Source: an uncultured Sediminibacterium sp.
Lineage (GTDB): Bacteria > Bacteroidota > Bacteroidia > Chitinophagales > Chitinophagaceae
Direction: 5' to 3'
Assembly: GCF_946481145.1 (NCBI RefSeq)
Contig: NZ_CAMLMJ010000019.1
Coordinates: 26,817 to 90,816, forward strand
Length of the DNA stretch: 64,000 nucleotides
Each line of letters begins with the position of its first letter. Position 1 is the stretch's first letter. A program made the translations under genes and the position numbers. The notes under the pieces were generated by a model, which was given only the letters and a program-made list of their open reading frames with translations, had not been told where the DNA came from and searched no databases. Positions 9,802-18,731 of this stretch are shown here, piece after piece.

Positions 9802-10697
9802 AAAAGAGGAAAATTTTAATTACCGGATCTAGTGGATTAGTGGGAAGTGCAATTAGCACAGTTCTTGAACACGATTTTGATGTATTAAATATTATACGAA
9901 GTCTAAGGAATGTTAAAAGCGATAAGTTCATGTGTTATGAACTTGATTTGACTAAACATAGATTATCTGAATGTATAAAAGAATTTAAACCAGAATATCT
10001 AATTCATTGTGCAGCTAGGATACCTACTAATTCATTTCCAGATTCGATCGATTTATATAATCATAATTGGTGTATTGATCAAAATGTATTTGATGATAAC
10101 TTAAAAAAATTAGGCATTAAATTAATTTACTTTTCAACAACATCTGTATATGGAAATCTGCTTTCAGATACTTCTATAACAGAAGATTCTCAACTTAATT
10201 ATGCTTCGTTTTATTCTAGACAAAAAATTGAAGCAGAACAAGAGATCCAAAACAGATTTCCAGAAAGTTGGATTTTTAGAGTTAATGCACCTTATGGGCC
10301 AAATTATAAACATAAAACTGTATTAACTTCATTTTTGGAAAGTTCACTCAGATCTGAACAATTATTACTGTATGGAGATGGGAAACGGATGCAGGATTTT
10401 ACTTTTACACTCGATATAGCTAAACTGATCAAGAATATTATTACTAGCGATAATAAAAATTATGGAATTTTCAACCTATCAACTGGTAGTCCAATTTCAA
10501 TGAAAAATTTGGCGGATTTAATAATTACTGTTACATCAAGCTCAAGCCATGTTGGGTTTACTGGTGTAGTTGATCCGCAAGAAAATTATAAAGCGAACTA
10601 TTCTATTAAAAGGGCAAAAGACTTATTGGGTTGGAGGCCAGAAACTCAATTAAAGGATGGCATCTTAGAATTAGTCAATTATTATAAGTATAAATGA
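9798..10697 (+). CDS. NAD-dependent epimerase/reductase (extended SDR), AT-rich block
   Basis: Extended SDR with TGSSGLVG at residues 9-16 and the catalytic pair Y139-x3-K143 (YSRQK), preceded by STTSVYG. Length 299 is at the short end, as for reductases of the RmlD/GDP-fucose-synthase kind, so 4-keto reduction or epimerisation of a nucleotide sugar is likely. It overlaps its neighbours by 4 bases on each side. Base composition is very AT-rich: I count only 10 G or C in bases 10081-10140. Substrate unknown. Confidence 0.8.
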   Translation: MKKRKILITGSSGLVGSAISTVLEHDFDVLNIIRSLRNVKSDKFMCYELDLTKHRLSECIKEFKPEYLIHCAARIPTNSFPDSIDLYNHNWCIDQNVFDDNLKKLGIKLIYFSTTSVYGNLLSDTSITEDSQLNYASFYSRQKIEAEQEIQNRFPESWIFRVNAPYGPNYKHKTVLTSFLESSLRSEQLLLYGDGKRMQDFTFTLDIAKLIKNIITSDNKNYGIFNLSTGSPISMKNLADLIITVTSSSSHVGFTGVVDPQENYKANYSIKRAKDLLGWRPETQLKDGILELVNYYKYK

Positions 10698-11392
10698 GAT
10701 ATTGTATTTTCTCTGACATACATGGAAATAGCTATAACTTAGAAAGTTTTTTTTCAGTTACTGCGGCTCTTAATATTGATAAGTATATTTGCTTAGGTGA
10801 TCTTTGCAATTATTATCCTGATAGTTTGAATGTAATCGATCAATTAATTGAAAAGAAAGTCATATGTACTTTAGGGAATCATGATGAAATATACGTTAAG
10901 TCAATTTCTTTAACTAATGAACGGAAAACGGAATATAACTTTAATGAAGAATTACTTAATTCAAATGAGCATTTGTTTTTTTTAAAATCTCTGCCAACTA
11001 GTCTGGAAATCATAAGTAGAGATGTAAAGTATTTTTTTTGTCATGGGTCACCTAATAATTTATTAAATGGGTATATATATCCAGATTCAGATCTATATAA
11101 ATTTTCTGCGTTTAATTTCGATGTGCTTTTTTGTGGGCATACTCATCGGCAATTCATTAAGCAAATTGGTAACAAAATTATTTGTAATGTTGGATCAATA
11201 GGGTTACCTAGGGATGTAGGTTCATTATACGGATTTGTAATCCTTGACGATGAGAATGGGTGTATAAACCTTTATAGGAAACAAGTTGATGTATCAATTG
11301 TCAAGAGTATATATCAAGATAAGGTACCTCAAAAAGTAATTGATATGCTTAATCGGAGAGAAAGCATACAAGATGATTTTATACTAGTATAA
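10694..11392 (+). CDS. Calcineurin-like metallophosphoesterase (YfcE/MJ0936-like)
   Basis: Cytoplasmic two-metal phosphoesterase with all motifs present: D8-x-H10 in FSDIHGN, G-D36 in CLGDL, N62-H63 in LGNHDE, H117 in CHGSP and H149-x-H151 in CGHTH. There is no signal peptide. Length 232 fits the small YfcE/MJ0936 group of phosphodiesterases and phosphatases. Its place between an SDR and an ATP-grasp protein, with 4-base overlap upstream and 7 bp downstream, says it belongs to the pathway; a sugar-phosphate or nucleotide-linked intermediate is a possible substrate. I know of no standard glycan route with this trio, so its job is open. Confidence 0.85.
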   Translation: MRYCIFSDIHGNSYNLESFFSVTAALNIDKYICLGDLCNYYPDSLNVIDQLIEKKVICTLGNHDEIYVKSISLTNERKTEYNFNEELLNSNEHLFFLKSLPTSLEIISRDVKYFFCHGSPNNLLNGYIYPDSDLYKFSAFNFDVLFCGHTHRQFIKQIGNKIICNVGSIGLPRDVGSLYGFVILDDENGCINLYRKQVDVSIVKSIYQDKVPQKVIDMLNRRESIQDDFILV

Positions 11393-11399
11393 TTGTTAT

Positions 11400-12446
11400 A
11401 TGATTAAAGTTATTGTAACAGGAGCCGGTGGAGGTGGGATTGGTGAACAGATTATTAAGGCATTAAGAAACGGTAAAAATAAATATTTTATTATTGCTAC
11501 GGATACTACAATAAATAGTTGTGCTAGATCTTTAGGGGATGAATTTGTGTTGATTCCACCTGCTTCATCCGGAAATTATGTTGAATTTTTAGTTTCTCTT
11601 TGTAAAAAGGCTTCATGCAAAATAGTAATACCAGGATCGGAGCCCGAACTTGTATGTATGGCAAGTAGTATAAAATTATTTATTGAAAATTCAATATATG
11701 TCCCAATTAATTCTATTGAAGTATTAAAAATTTGTTCAGATAAATTACTTTTTCAGGATTTTTTATCTAAGAATAATTTCAACTTGTGTGACACTTATTT
11801 GGTAGATGAAAATTCTAATATTTCTAATCTTGTTAATTATCCTTATATCATTAAACCGGTTTCCGGTAGTGGATCAAAGAATGTATTTATAGTTCAGGAC
11901 GAAAGTGAATTGAAGTCTATATTACATTATTTGAAGGATAATGGAAAAATATTAGTTCAGCAATATGTTGGTTCTGAAAGTGAAGAATATACTGTTGGAG
12001 TTCTATGTACTCCTTCTGGATATATTCATCATATTATTTTACAAAGAAATTTGTCACTAGGATTAAGTGTTAGGCAAAAGGTTATAAATAGGACGAGTAA
12101 ACAATTTTTAGGACCTTATCTTGTTGTCAGTACAGGTATTTCTCAGGGTAAATTTGTAGATAATCCGCTTATTGACGATCAAGTTAAGAAAATAGTAAAA
12201 TTACTTTCTCCTACGAGTACAATTAATATACAATGTAGAGTTCAAAACGATAAGGTCTTTATCTTTGAAATTAATCCACGGTTTTCTGGTACAACCAACC
12301 TAAGAACTCTCGTAGGATTTAATGAGCCTGAATATTTGATTAATGATTATCTCGGCAAAAAAAATCAACAAATATGCTCAGCTGACTGGCTTAATAAAAT
12401 TGTATTGAGAGGAATTCAAGAATACTTAATTAATAATAATGAATAG
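11400..12446 (+). CDS. ATP-grasp ligase (carbamoyl-phosphate-synthase-like fold)
   Basis: ATP-dependent carboxylate-amine (or similar) ligase. The N-terminal pre-ATP-grasp domain begins VIVTGAGGGGIGEQI; the ATP-binding stretch IIKPVSGSGS is at 150-159 and the metal-binding EINPRFSG at 290-297. Such enzymes join a carboxylate, activated as acyl phosphate, to an amine or other nucleophile. In this operon it could attach an amino acid to a uronic acid or an acyl group to an amino sugar, but the sequence does not say which. It overlaps the first amidotransferase gene by 8 bases. Very AT-rich. Confidence 0.82.
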   Translation: MIKVIVTGAGGGGIGEQIIKALRNGKNKYFIIATDTTINSCARSLGDEFVLIPPASSGNYVEFLVSLCKKASCKIVIPGSEPELVCMASSIKLFIENSIYVPINSIEVLKICSDKLLFQDFLSKNNFNLCDTYLVDENSNISNLVNYPYIIKPVSGSGSKNVFIVQDESELKSILHYLKDNGKILVQQYVGSESEEYTVGVLCTPSGYIHHIILQRNLSLGLSVRQKVINRTSKQFLGPYLVVSTGISQGKFVDNPLIDDQVKKIVKLLSPTSTINIQCRVQNDKVFIFEINPRFSGTTNLRTLVGFNEPEYLINDYLGKKNQQICSADWLNKIVLRGIQEYLINNNE

Positions 12447-13578
12447 CTATCAAATTTGCAAAAAATGTATATATGATTCGAATGTTTCTGGAATTTTTTT
12501 CGACACTGAAGGAATCTGTAACTATTGCAAGCAAGTAGATGATCTCAAAAAAATCTATTTTACTGGACAACCAGACGGAGAAAAGTTACTAGGGGATATA
12601 ATAACTGAAATTAAGCAACGGGGTAAGGGTAAAAAATATGATTGTGTTGTTGGCGTTAGCGGAGGAACAGATTCTTCCTTTTTACTTGCCAAAGCTGTTG
12701 AATGGGGGTTAAGACCATTAGCTGTTCACTATGATAATACATGGAATTCTGCTATTGCCACAGAGAACATTCGAAAAATCACCTCTAAACTTAATGTTGA
12801 TTTATTTACATATGTGATAGATAATAAGGAGGCTGATGATATTTTTAAATCTTTTTTATTAGCAAGTGTACCAGAATTTGATGCATCAACAGATCTAGGA
12901 TTTGCACAAGTCATTAGAAAAACGGCTGCTAAATATAATATTAAGTACATATTAGAAGGACATTCTTTTGTTGCCGAGGGTATAACACCGATGGGAAAAA
13001 ACTATTTCGATGGTAAATATATTAAAGATATACATAATCAATTTGGTTCACTTAAAATGAACACATTTCCATTAATGACTTTTTTTGAGTTTATGAAATG
13101 GCTATTAGTATATAGACAAAAATTTATTAGACCACTCTGGTATTTAAATTATTCAAAAGAAAGTGCAAAGGAGTTTTTAAAAGTAAACTTTGGTTGGGAA
13201 GATTATGGTGGTCATCATCTTGAGAACAGGTCTTCAGCTTTTGTCCACCTAGTTTACCACCCTATCAAATTCGGCATGGATAACAGAAATTGGACTCTTT
13301 CAGCTAGAGTTAGACAAGGAGTTCTTTCAAGGGAAGAAGCCTTGAAAATATACTCTACTCCATTAATTGAATCGAAGGAGCTAATTGAATATGTAAAAAA
13401 AAGATTGAGTTTAAGTAGTTATGAATACGAAGAAATCATGAAAAGGCCGAAAAAGACTTTCCTTGATTTTAAAACTTACAAGAAACGATTTGAAAGACTA
13501 GAACCTCTATTTAGGGTATTAGCTAATAAAAATATTGTTCCTAAAAGCTTTTATTTAAAATATTGTTTTCCACTTTAA
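12439..13578 (+). CDS. N-acetyl sugar amidotransferase (WbpG family), copy 1
   Basis: PP-loop ATP-pyrophosphatase expected to use ATP and ammonia to turn an N-acetyl group of a uronic-acid sugar into an acetamidino group, as WbpG does in P. aeruginosa O5 O antigen. The N-terminal cysteine pairs C7-x2-C10 and C27-x2-C30 look like a metal site. The PP-loop is SGGTDSS at 74-80, with Thr where the other two copies have Val. The HisH- and HisF-like partners follow at 13596 and 14201. It is the last gene of the AT-rich block and the most divergent of the three copies, for example EGHSFVAEG where the others have GGNI[AS]TE. Confidence 0.87.
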   Translation: MNSYQICKKCIYDSNVSGIFFDTEGICNYCKQVDDLKKIYFTGQPDGEKLLGDIITEIKQRGKGKKYDCVVGVSGGTDSSFLLAKAVEWGLRPLAVHYDNTWNSAIATENIRKITSKLNVDLFTYVIDNKEADDIFKSFLLASVPEFDASTDLGFAQVIRKTAAKYNIKYILEGHSFVAEGITPMGKNYFDGKYIKDIHNQFGSLKMNTFPLMTFFEFMKWLLVYRQKFIRPLWYLNYSKESAKEFLKVNFGWEDYGGHHLENRSSAFVHLVYHPIKFGMDNRNWTLSARVRQGVLSREEALKIYSTPLIESKELIEYVKKRLSLSSYEYEEIMKRPKKTFLDFKTYKKRFERLEPLFRVLANKNIVPKSFYLKYCFPL

Positions 13579-13595
13579 AACATAAATAGAATCTA

Positions 13596-14204
13596 ATGAT
13601 CGCCATTGTTAATTATGGTATGGGTAATCTGGGTTCGATCTTGAACATGTTTAAAAAGATAGGAGCTGATGCAAAGATCACTGATGATCCCCAAGCTATT
13701 CGTCTTGCAGACAAGATCGTAATGCCGGGCGTGGGCTCATTCGATCGGGCAATGGAGCAGATCAATAAAAGCGGTTTGAGAAATGTGTTGGATAAAGAAG
13801 CATTAGAGACCAGTAAACCTATACTTGGGATCTGTTTAGGTATGCAATTGCTTACTAGAAGAAGTGATGAGGGTCATTCACCAGGGCTGGGATGGATAAA
13901 TGCAGAAACGCTTCGCTTCCCTGTAATGGAAGGGTTGCGTGTACCGCATATGGGTTGGAATGAGGTTAAGATAACTGACCATAATCCTCTTACAATTAAT
14001 TTGTTGCCTAACAGTAGGTTCTATTTTGTTCATTCTTACAGGGTAAAGGTGGTGGATGCAGTGGATAATATGATGACTTGTCATTATGGAATTGAGTTCG
14101 ACGCAGCCATCCATCACAAGAATATTTTCGGAGTGCAGTTCCATCCGGAGAAAAGCCACAAATACGGAATGCAACTATTCAAAAATTTTGTTGAAATGCC
14201 ATGA
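13596..14204 (+). CDS. hisH: HisH-like glutaminase subunit, pair 1 (sugar amidation)
   Basis: Class I glutamine amidotransferase that releases ammonia from glutamine. The catalytic triad is intact: C80 in GICLGMQ and H183/E185 in QFHPEKSH. The oxyanion-side motif PGVGSFD is present. The HisF-like partner overlaps its stop by 4 bases. Its place directly after a WbpG-type gene, and the missing cyclase aspartate in the partner, indicate that it supplies ammonia for sugar amidination and not for histidine synthesis. Composition returns to that of the rest of the operon here. Confidence 0.88.
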   Translation: MIAIVNYGMGNLGSILNMFKKIGADAKITDDPQAIRLADKIVMPGVGSFDRAMEQINKSGLRNVLDKEALETSKPILGICLGMQLLTRRSDEGHSPGLGWINAETLRFPVMEGLRVPHMGWNEVKITDHNPLTINLLPNSRFYFVHSYRVKVVDAVDNMMTCHYGIEFDAAIHHKNIFGVQFHPEKSHKYGMQLFKNFVEMP

Positions 14205-14962
14205 TTCGTGCAAGAGTAATTCCCGCATTGTTGCTTAGTGGGGAGAGTTTGGTAAAAACCACGAACTTCAAGAAGCCGAAATATATTGGTGACCCCATTA
14301 ATACCGTAAGGATATTCAATGAGTTGGAAGTAGATGAGTTGATGTTCCTGGATATCAATGCATCGGTTGAATCCCAACCACCCAATCTGAAGATTCTGTC
14401 AGAAATAGCCAATGAGTGCTTTATGCCCTTGGCTTATGGTGGCGGAATCCAGGATATTTCTATGGCAAAATCCATTTTTGATATTGGGTTTGAAAAGGTA
14501 GTCCTCAATAGTGTTGCACATAAGAATCCCAAATTGATATCTGAACTTTCTGAACACTATGGTGCCCAGGCTGTGGTGGTGTCCATCGATGTAAAGAAGT
14601 CTCTATTTGGTAAGTATGAAGTGTGGACGAATGGAGGGAAGGTAAATACCAAAAGGAACCCTGTTGAATGGGCCAGTGAAATGGAACAGTTAGGTGCTGG
14701 CGAGATATTGATCACATCCATCGATAAAGAAGGTACTTGGGGTGGATTCGACCTGTCTCTGATTTGCAAGGTCACAGCTGCGGTTAATCTTCCGGTTATT
14801 GCGCATGGTGGATGCGGAAAGGTCGACGATATCCAGAAAGCCGTAAAACAAGCCAATGCTTCTGCAGTTGCTCTGGGTAGCATGGTCGTATACCAACAAA
14901 AGGATATGGGAGTACTTGTGAATTTTCCTGATCACGATAGCCTGAATGCTATTCTAGATTGA
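14201..14962 (+). CDS. hisF: HisF-like ammonia-channel subunit, pair 1, cyclase aspartate replaced
   Basis: TIM-barrel protein aligned with imidazole-glycerol-phosphate synthase HisF. In true HisF the N-terminal PCLDV motif carries the catalytic Asp11; here the motif is PALLL, with Leu at position 11, while D130 (VVVSIDVKK) is kept. Cyclase activity is therefore unlikely, whereas the barrel can still dock HisH and pass ammonia. Length 253 is normal. It forms a WbpG-HisH-HisF trio with 12439-14204. The functional shift is inference from the residue change and from the family known in O-antigen clusters. Confidence 0.87.
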   Translation: MIRARVIPALLLSGESLVKTTNFKKPKYIGDPINTVRIFNELEVDELMFLDINASVESQPPNLKILSEIANECFMPLAYGGGIQDISMAKSIFDIGFEKVVLNSVAHKNPKLISELSEHYGAQAVVVSIDVKKSLFGKYEVWTNGGKVNTKRNPVEWASEMEQLGAGEILITSIDKEGTWGGFDLSLICKVTAAVNLPVIAHGGCGKVDDIQKAVKQANASAVALGSMVVYQQKDMGVLVNFPDHDSLNAILD

Positions 14963-14983
14963 AGTCGTTAATAACACACAGTA

Positions 14984-16180
14984 ATGAGGATATTTTTAGG
15001 AATTTCAGAAGTAGCCAACTTTATTTCATCATACAAAAGAGGCTTCGAAAAGAATGGGCATGAAACTTTCACTATGCTTTCGTTAAGGAATAAGTTTTAT
15101 TCAAATGCAGTTTACGATGTAGTGTTGGCTGATCTTGCTGAACCTCTTTTGCCCTGGCCTGGTATATTCAAACGAATTGTCCGGTCAATAAAATTGCGAA
15201 CTTTTGCATTCTACTATTTTTTCAAAGCGCTCCTTACATGCGATGTTTTCTTTTATAATACAGGTGGAGCCATATTGCCTTATGCACTGGATTATAAATT
15301 AGCAAAGTTTTTTGGAAAAAAGATAGTAGTTATCTTTTTAGGATCTGAAATTCGTCATTGGTACACTTATCAGGTAGATATACAAAGGATGGGTTACTAT
15401 GAAACCTTCAAAACAGGCATAGAAGCATATCGGAATCAGCGATATGCTTTATACACACAAATATTGAACCGTATAGCTTTAGCCGAAACGTATGCAGATA
15501 TTATTTTGTCACATCCTAGCTATGCGCAGTTGCAAAGAAAGCCCTACATGCGCGGGAAAATTAGTATGGATCTAGAATATTATAAATTCAATGTCCCCGG
15601 TCGGCTAGTGCCAATTATTGTTCATGCACCTAGTGCAAGAGGCGTAAAGGGTACCGAATATGTTTTAGAAGCCATTGAAATACTGAGGAATGAAGGCATT
15701 TTATTCGATTTTCGGTTGATTGAGAATATGCCTAATGATGAACTGATTGTCTTGTTGTCAGATTCCGATATTGTTGTAGATGAACTGAACTCAGATGCCG
15801 TGGGTGTACTATCACATGAAGGGATGGCTACAGGTAATGCAGTACTGACTAGCTATCTTGAAGAATACATGACTGATATTGATGATTTTCCAATCATCAA
15901 TACCAATAAATATAATTTATTAGAAAATTTGAAACGAGTCATTGTTGATGTGAACTATCGTACAGTTCAAGCCCAAAAAGGACGTTCTTATATAGAAGTA
16001 AATAACGAAATGAAAGCTGTAACAGGAAAGTTATTGGATATGCTTTATTCCAAGGATTCATTCAGCTTTGACATCGTTCCCGATGGATCAAAATATATTG
16101 AAGTCCCAGAGGAGATATTATTGGAAGAATGTCGAAATTTTAAACATGCTAATTCTCATGGGCTTGGGCGGTCAAATTAA
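14984..16180 (+). CDS. GT4-like glycosyltransferase, divergent
   Basis: Probable cytoplasmic glycosyltransferase of the GT-B fold. The N-terminal half has KIVVIFLGSEIRHW near residues 112-126, a segment common in O-antigen transferases. The C-terminal donor half contains LSDSDIVVDEL, then AVGVLSHEGMATGNAV, where E fills the position of the E-x7-E donor site of GT4 enzymes. No second glutamate seven residues on is obvious, so it is an atypical member. No signal peptide. The gene overlaps the start of wzx. Donor and acceptor unknown. Confidence 0.75.
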   Translation: MRIFLGISEVANFISSYKRGFEKNGHETFTMLSLRNKFYSNAVYDVVLADLAEPLLPWPGIFKRIVRSIKLRTFAFYYFFKALLTCDVFFYNTGGAILPYALDYKLAKFFGKKIVVIFLGSEIRHWYTYQVDIQRMGYYETFKTGIEAYRNQRYALYTQILNRIALAETYADIILSHPSYAQLQRKPYMRGKISMDLEYYKFNVPGRLVPIIVHAPSARGVKGTEYVLEAIEILRNEGILFDFRLIENMPNDELIVLLSDSDIVVDELNSDAVGVLSHEGMATGNAVLTSYLEEYMTDIDDFPIINTNKYNLLENLKRVIVDVNYRTVQAQKGRSYIEVNNEMKAVTGKLLDMLYSKDSFSFDIVPDGSKYIEVPEEILLEECRNFKHANSHGLGRSN

Positions 16181-17627
16181 AAGGTTAACAAAAGACACAT
16201 TTTCGTATGGTCTTAGTAGTTCCCTTCAGAAATTAATTACTTTTTTCCTTTTTCCAATATATGCTCGACTATTAACACCGATCGATTTTGGAATTCAAGA
16301 TGTACTTCAAACCGTAACTTATATAATTACCCTTTTCTTGATTTTGGGTTTAGATTCGGGGGTGTTGCTATATTATTACGAGGCAAATGAAGAGGATAAA
16401 GTAAAGATGACATCTTCATTTCTGTGGTTTGAGATTTTAGCCTCTGTGCCAGTTGTTGCATTTGTCACTATTTTTGCATCATATATCTGCGCTTCTATTC
16501 TGGGTGATCCCGATCTGGCTAATTATTTAAGGATTGCGATCGCATCGGTCCCTTTCTCATTATCAGTCGGAGCTATGTTAAGTACACTTAGGTTAACCTT
16601 TCAAACCCGGAAATTCGTTTTGCTAACAACAGTCGGGGTTCTGTTTCAGATTACTACGGCCATTCTGCTGGTGATAGTTTGGAGAATGGGCATAAAAGGG
16701 GTTTTGTTATCTATACTAATTTCGAATGTTTTGCAATGTATGTTGGGGGCATTTCTTACTTATAAGTACTATTCGTTACAGTTTTCAGGCACATGGTTGA
16801 TCAAATTGCTAAAAGTGGGTATCCCACTGATTCCTGCAACACTTTCATTTTGGATGATGGGATATGCAAATCGCTTTTTCCTTGTAAAGTATAGTGATAT
16901 GAATGAGATCGGTGTGCTTAGTGTTATAAACAGATTAACCAGTATACTCCTATTATTTCTCAGCGCATTTTCATCGGCTTGGGGACCTTATGCTTATTCG
17001 ATTGCTACTGATAAGGAATTAGCAAGAGCTACCTATAGTAAGGTTCTTACCTATTTTACCATATTCTCGATGGTTGCTGCCCTTCTACTTTCACTTTTTG
17101 GAAGAGAACTTATTCTTATATTGACGACGAGCGCATACGAAAAAGGGGCTTATTTAATTTTTATTTATGCAATTAGTTCAATTTCTTGGATCGCCCTATA
17201 CATCGTGGGTATGGGTACAGGAATAGCCAAAAAGAACTACCATTATAGTATTGCTGTTATTAGCGGTGCATTGATCAATACCGTACTGAATTTCTTGCTG
17301 ATTCCAACTATGAGTATAACAGGAGCGGCGGTTGCTACCCTTGCGGGAAACCTTTTTGCAACTTTCTATATGTATTGGGCTGGTCAAAAATACTTCTACG
17401 TGAAGTATGACTTTACTAAAGTATTGGGGGTGATCGTGTTGGGCACCTCCATTGCTATTGTGGGTTTATGGATAGATAGTGGATACGAAACCTGGAGCAT
17501 TTCCAATTTTGTTTTCAAGTTGCTGCTCTTCTTGATGTTTGTGCTCTTGTCCTTTGTTTTTAGGATAACCAATATGGAGAATGTTCTGCAGGTAGTAACG
17601 TTAGTGCGATCTAAATTTAAAAGATAA
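16158..17627 (+). CDS. wzx: Wzx-type lipid-linked repeat-unit flippase
   Basis: Integral membrane protein of the MATE/polysaccharide-transporter superfamily with about 12-14 hydrophobic helices, predicted to flip undecaprenyl-PP-linked repeat units. The N-terminal GQIKRLTKDTFSYGLSSSLQK is the usual amphipathic entry before helix 1, with a typical FPIYARLLTP loop. The frame is open far upstream of the real start; ATGs at 16146 and 16158 are both possible and both overlap the previous gene. I chose 16158 because the sequence after it resembles normal Wzx N-termini. Partner polymerase is at 19995. Confidence 0.9.
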   Translation: MGLGGQIKRLTKDTFSYGLSSSLQKLITFFLFPIYARLLTPIDFGIQDVLQTVTYIITLFLILGLDSGVLLYYYEANEEDKVKMTSSFLWFEILASVPVVAFVTIFASYICASILGDPDLANYLRIAIASVPFSLSVGAMLSTLRLTFQTRKFVLLTTVGVLFQITTAILLVIVWRMGIKGVLLSILISNVLQCMLGAFLTYKYYSLQFSGTWLIKLLKVGIPLIPATLSFWMMGYANRFFLVKYSDMNEIGVLSVINRLTSILLLFLSAFSSAWGPYAYSIATDKELARATYSKVLTYFTIFSMVAALLLSLFGRELILILTTSAYEKGAYLIFIYAISSISWIALYIVGMGTGIAKKNYHYSIAVISGALINTVLNFLLIPTMSITGAAVATLAGNLFATFYMYWAGQKYFYVKYDFTKVLGVIVLGTSIAIVGLWIDSGYETWSISNFVFKLLLFLMFVLLSFVFRITNMENVLQVVTLVRSKFKR

Positions 17628-17641
17628 TATAGTAATTATAT

Positions 17642-18724
17642 ATGGTAAAAATTATAACAGTTCTTGGTGCCCGCCCCCAGTTCGTAAAAGCGGCTGTTGT
17701 GAGCAGGGCGATCGCAAAGAAGAATGTGGTTAGTGAAGTAATTATACATACCGGACAACATTTTGATGAAAAGATGTCAGACATCTTTTTCACGGAAATG
17801 AATATTCCGACGCCTGCATATAACTTAGGGATTAACAGTTTGGATCATGGAGCCATGACTGGCCAGATGTTGGAGAAGATTGAGAATGTTTTAAAAGTAG
17901 AAAAACCGGATTTGGTATTAGTATATGGAGATACGAACTCAACTATAGCAGGTGCATTGGCTGCAAAAAAAATGCATATAAAATTGGCACATGTGGAAGC
18001 TGGCCTGCGATCTTATAATATGCGTATGCCTGAAGAAGTTAACAGGATAGTTACTGATCGTATTAGTGATTATCTGTTTTGTCCTACAAGTACTGCTGAA
18101 AAGAATTTGGAGAAGGAGGGATTCCGAAATTTTGATTGTAAGATATCGAATGTTGGGGATGTAATGTATGATGCAGCAATGTATTATTTGCCTCAAATGA
18201 AAACACCTAACGTAGATATCCCTTCAGGTTTTATTCTTTGTACGATACACCGGAGTGAGAATACCAATGATCCTGTAATATTGGAAAATATTGTTAAAGG
18301 GCTTTCAGAAATAGCAAAACATACGCCAATTGTATTACCTCTTCATCCCCGGACACAGCAAAAGTTGAAAATGTGCAAATATAAGATCGATTCTAATAAC
18401 CTCATCATGATCGATCCTGTGGGCTATTTTGAAATGATATACTTACTTCAACATTCCCAACTTGTTGTTACAGATAGTGGAGGTTTACAAAAAGAAGCTT
18501 ATTTCTTCAAAAAGCATTGCATGATCATTCGGGAGGAAACAGAATGGATAGAATTAGTTGATGGGGGGTATAATATTATTTGTGGAAGTAGTCCAACTAA
18601 GATCATTAATGTATATAATAAGCTGTTAGAAATGAAAGATTTTGACTTCGATACTCAATTATACGGAGATGGATATGCTGGTGAAAGGATAATTGATCAG
18701 TTGATAACCTATAGTAATTACTAA
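17642..18724 (+). CDS. wbpI: UDP-sugar 2-epimerase, WbpI-like
   Basis: Non-hydrolysing UDP-GlcNAc 2-epimerase superfamily: GARPQFVKA at the N-terminus, HTGQHFDEKMSDIFF, YGDTNST, HVEAGLRS and a C-terminal DSGGLQKEAYFF. The last motif followed by REETEWIELVDGG is the signature of the WbpI/UDP-GlcNAc3NAcA 2-epimerase branch; the other epimerase here (29534) has the WecB-like SGGITEE and NNTERPET. I therefore assign this gene to the last step of UDP-ManNAc3NAcA synthesis, completing WbpA-B-E-D. Length 360 is normal. The preference over the second copy is an inference from these motifs. Confidence 0.85.
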   Translation: MVKIITVLGARPQFVKAAVVSRAIAKKNVVSEVIIHTGQHFDEKMSDIFFTEMNIPTPAYNLGINSLDHGAMTGQMLEKIENVLKVEKPDLVLVYGDTNSTIAGALAAKKMHIKLAHVEAGLRSYNMRMPEEVNRIVTDRISDYLFCPTSTAEKNLEKEGFRNFDCKISNVGDVMYDAAMYYLPQMKTPNVDIPSGFILCTIHRSENTNDPVILENIVKGLSEIAKHTPIVLPLHPRTQQKLKMCKYKIDSNNLIMIDPVGYFEMIYLLQHSQLVVTDSGGLQKEAYFFKKHCMIIREETEWIELVDGGYNIICGSSPTKIINVYNKLLEMKDFDFDTQLYGDGYAGERIIDQLITYSNY

Positions 18725-18731
18725 TTCCTTA

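Noticed and set aside
13596..14962. HisH and HisF as part of a histidine operon
   Set aside because: No other his gene is near, the HisF-like protein lacks Asp11, and the pair follows a WbpG-type amidotransferase; the second pair has the same features.
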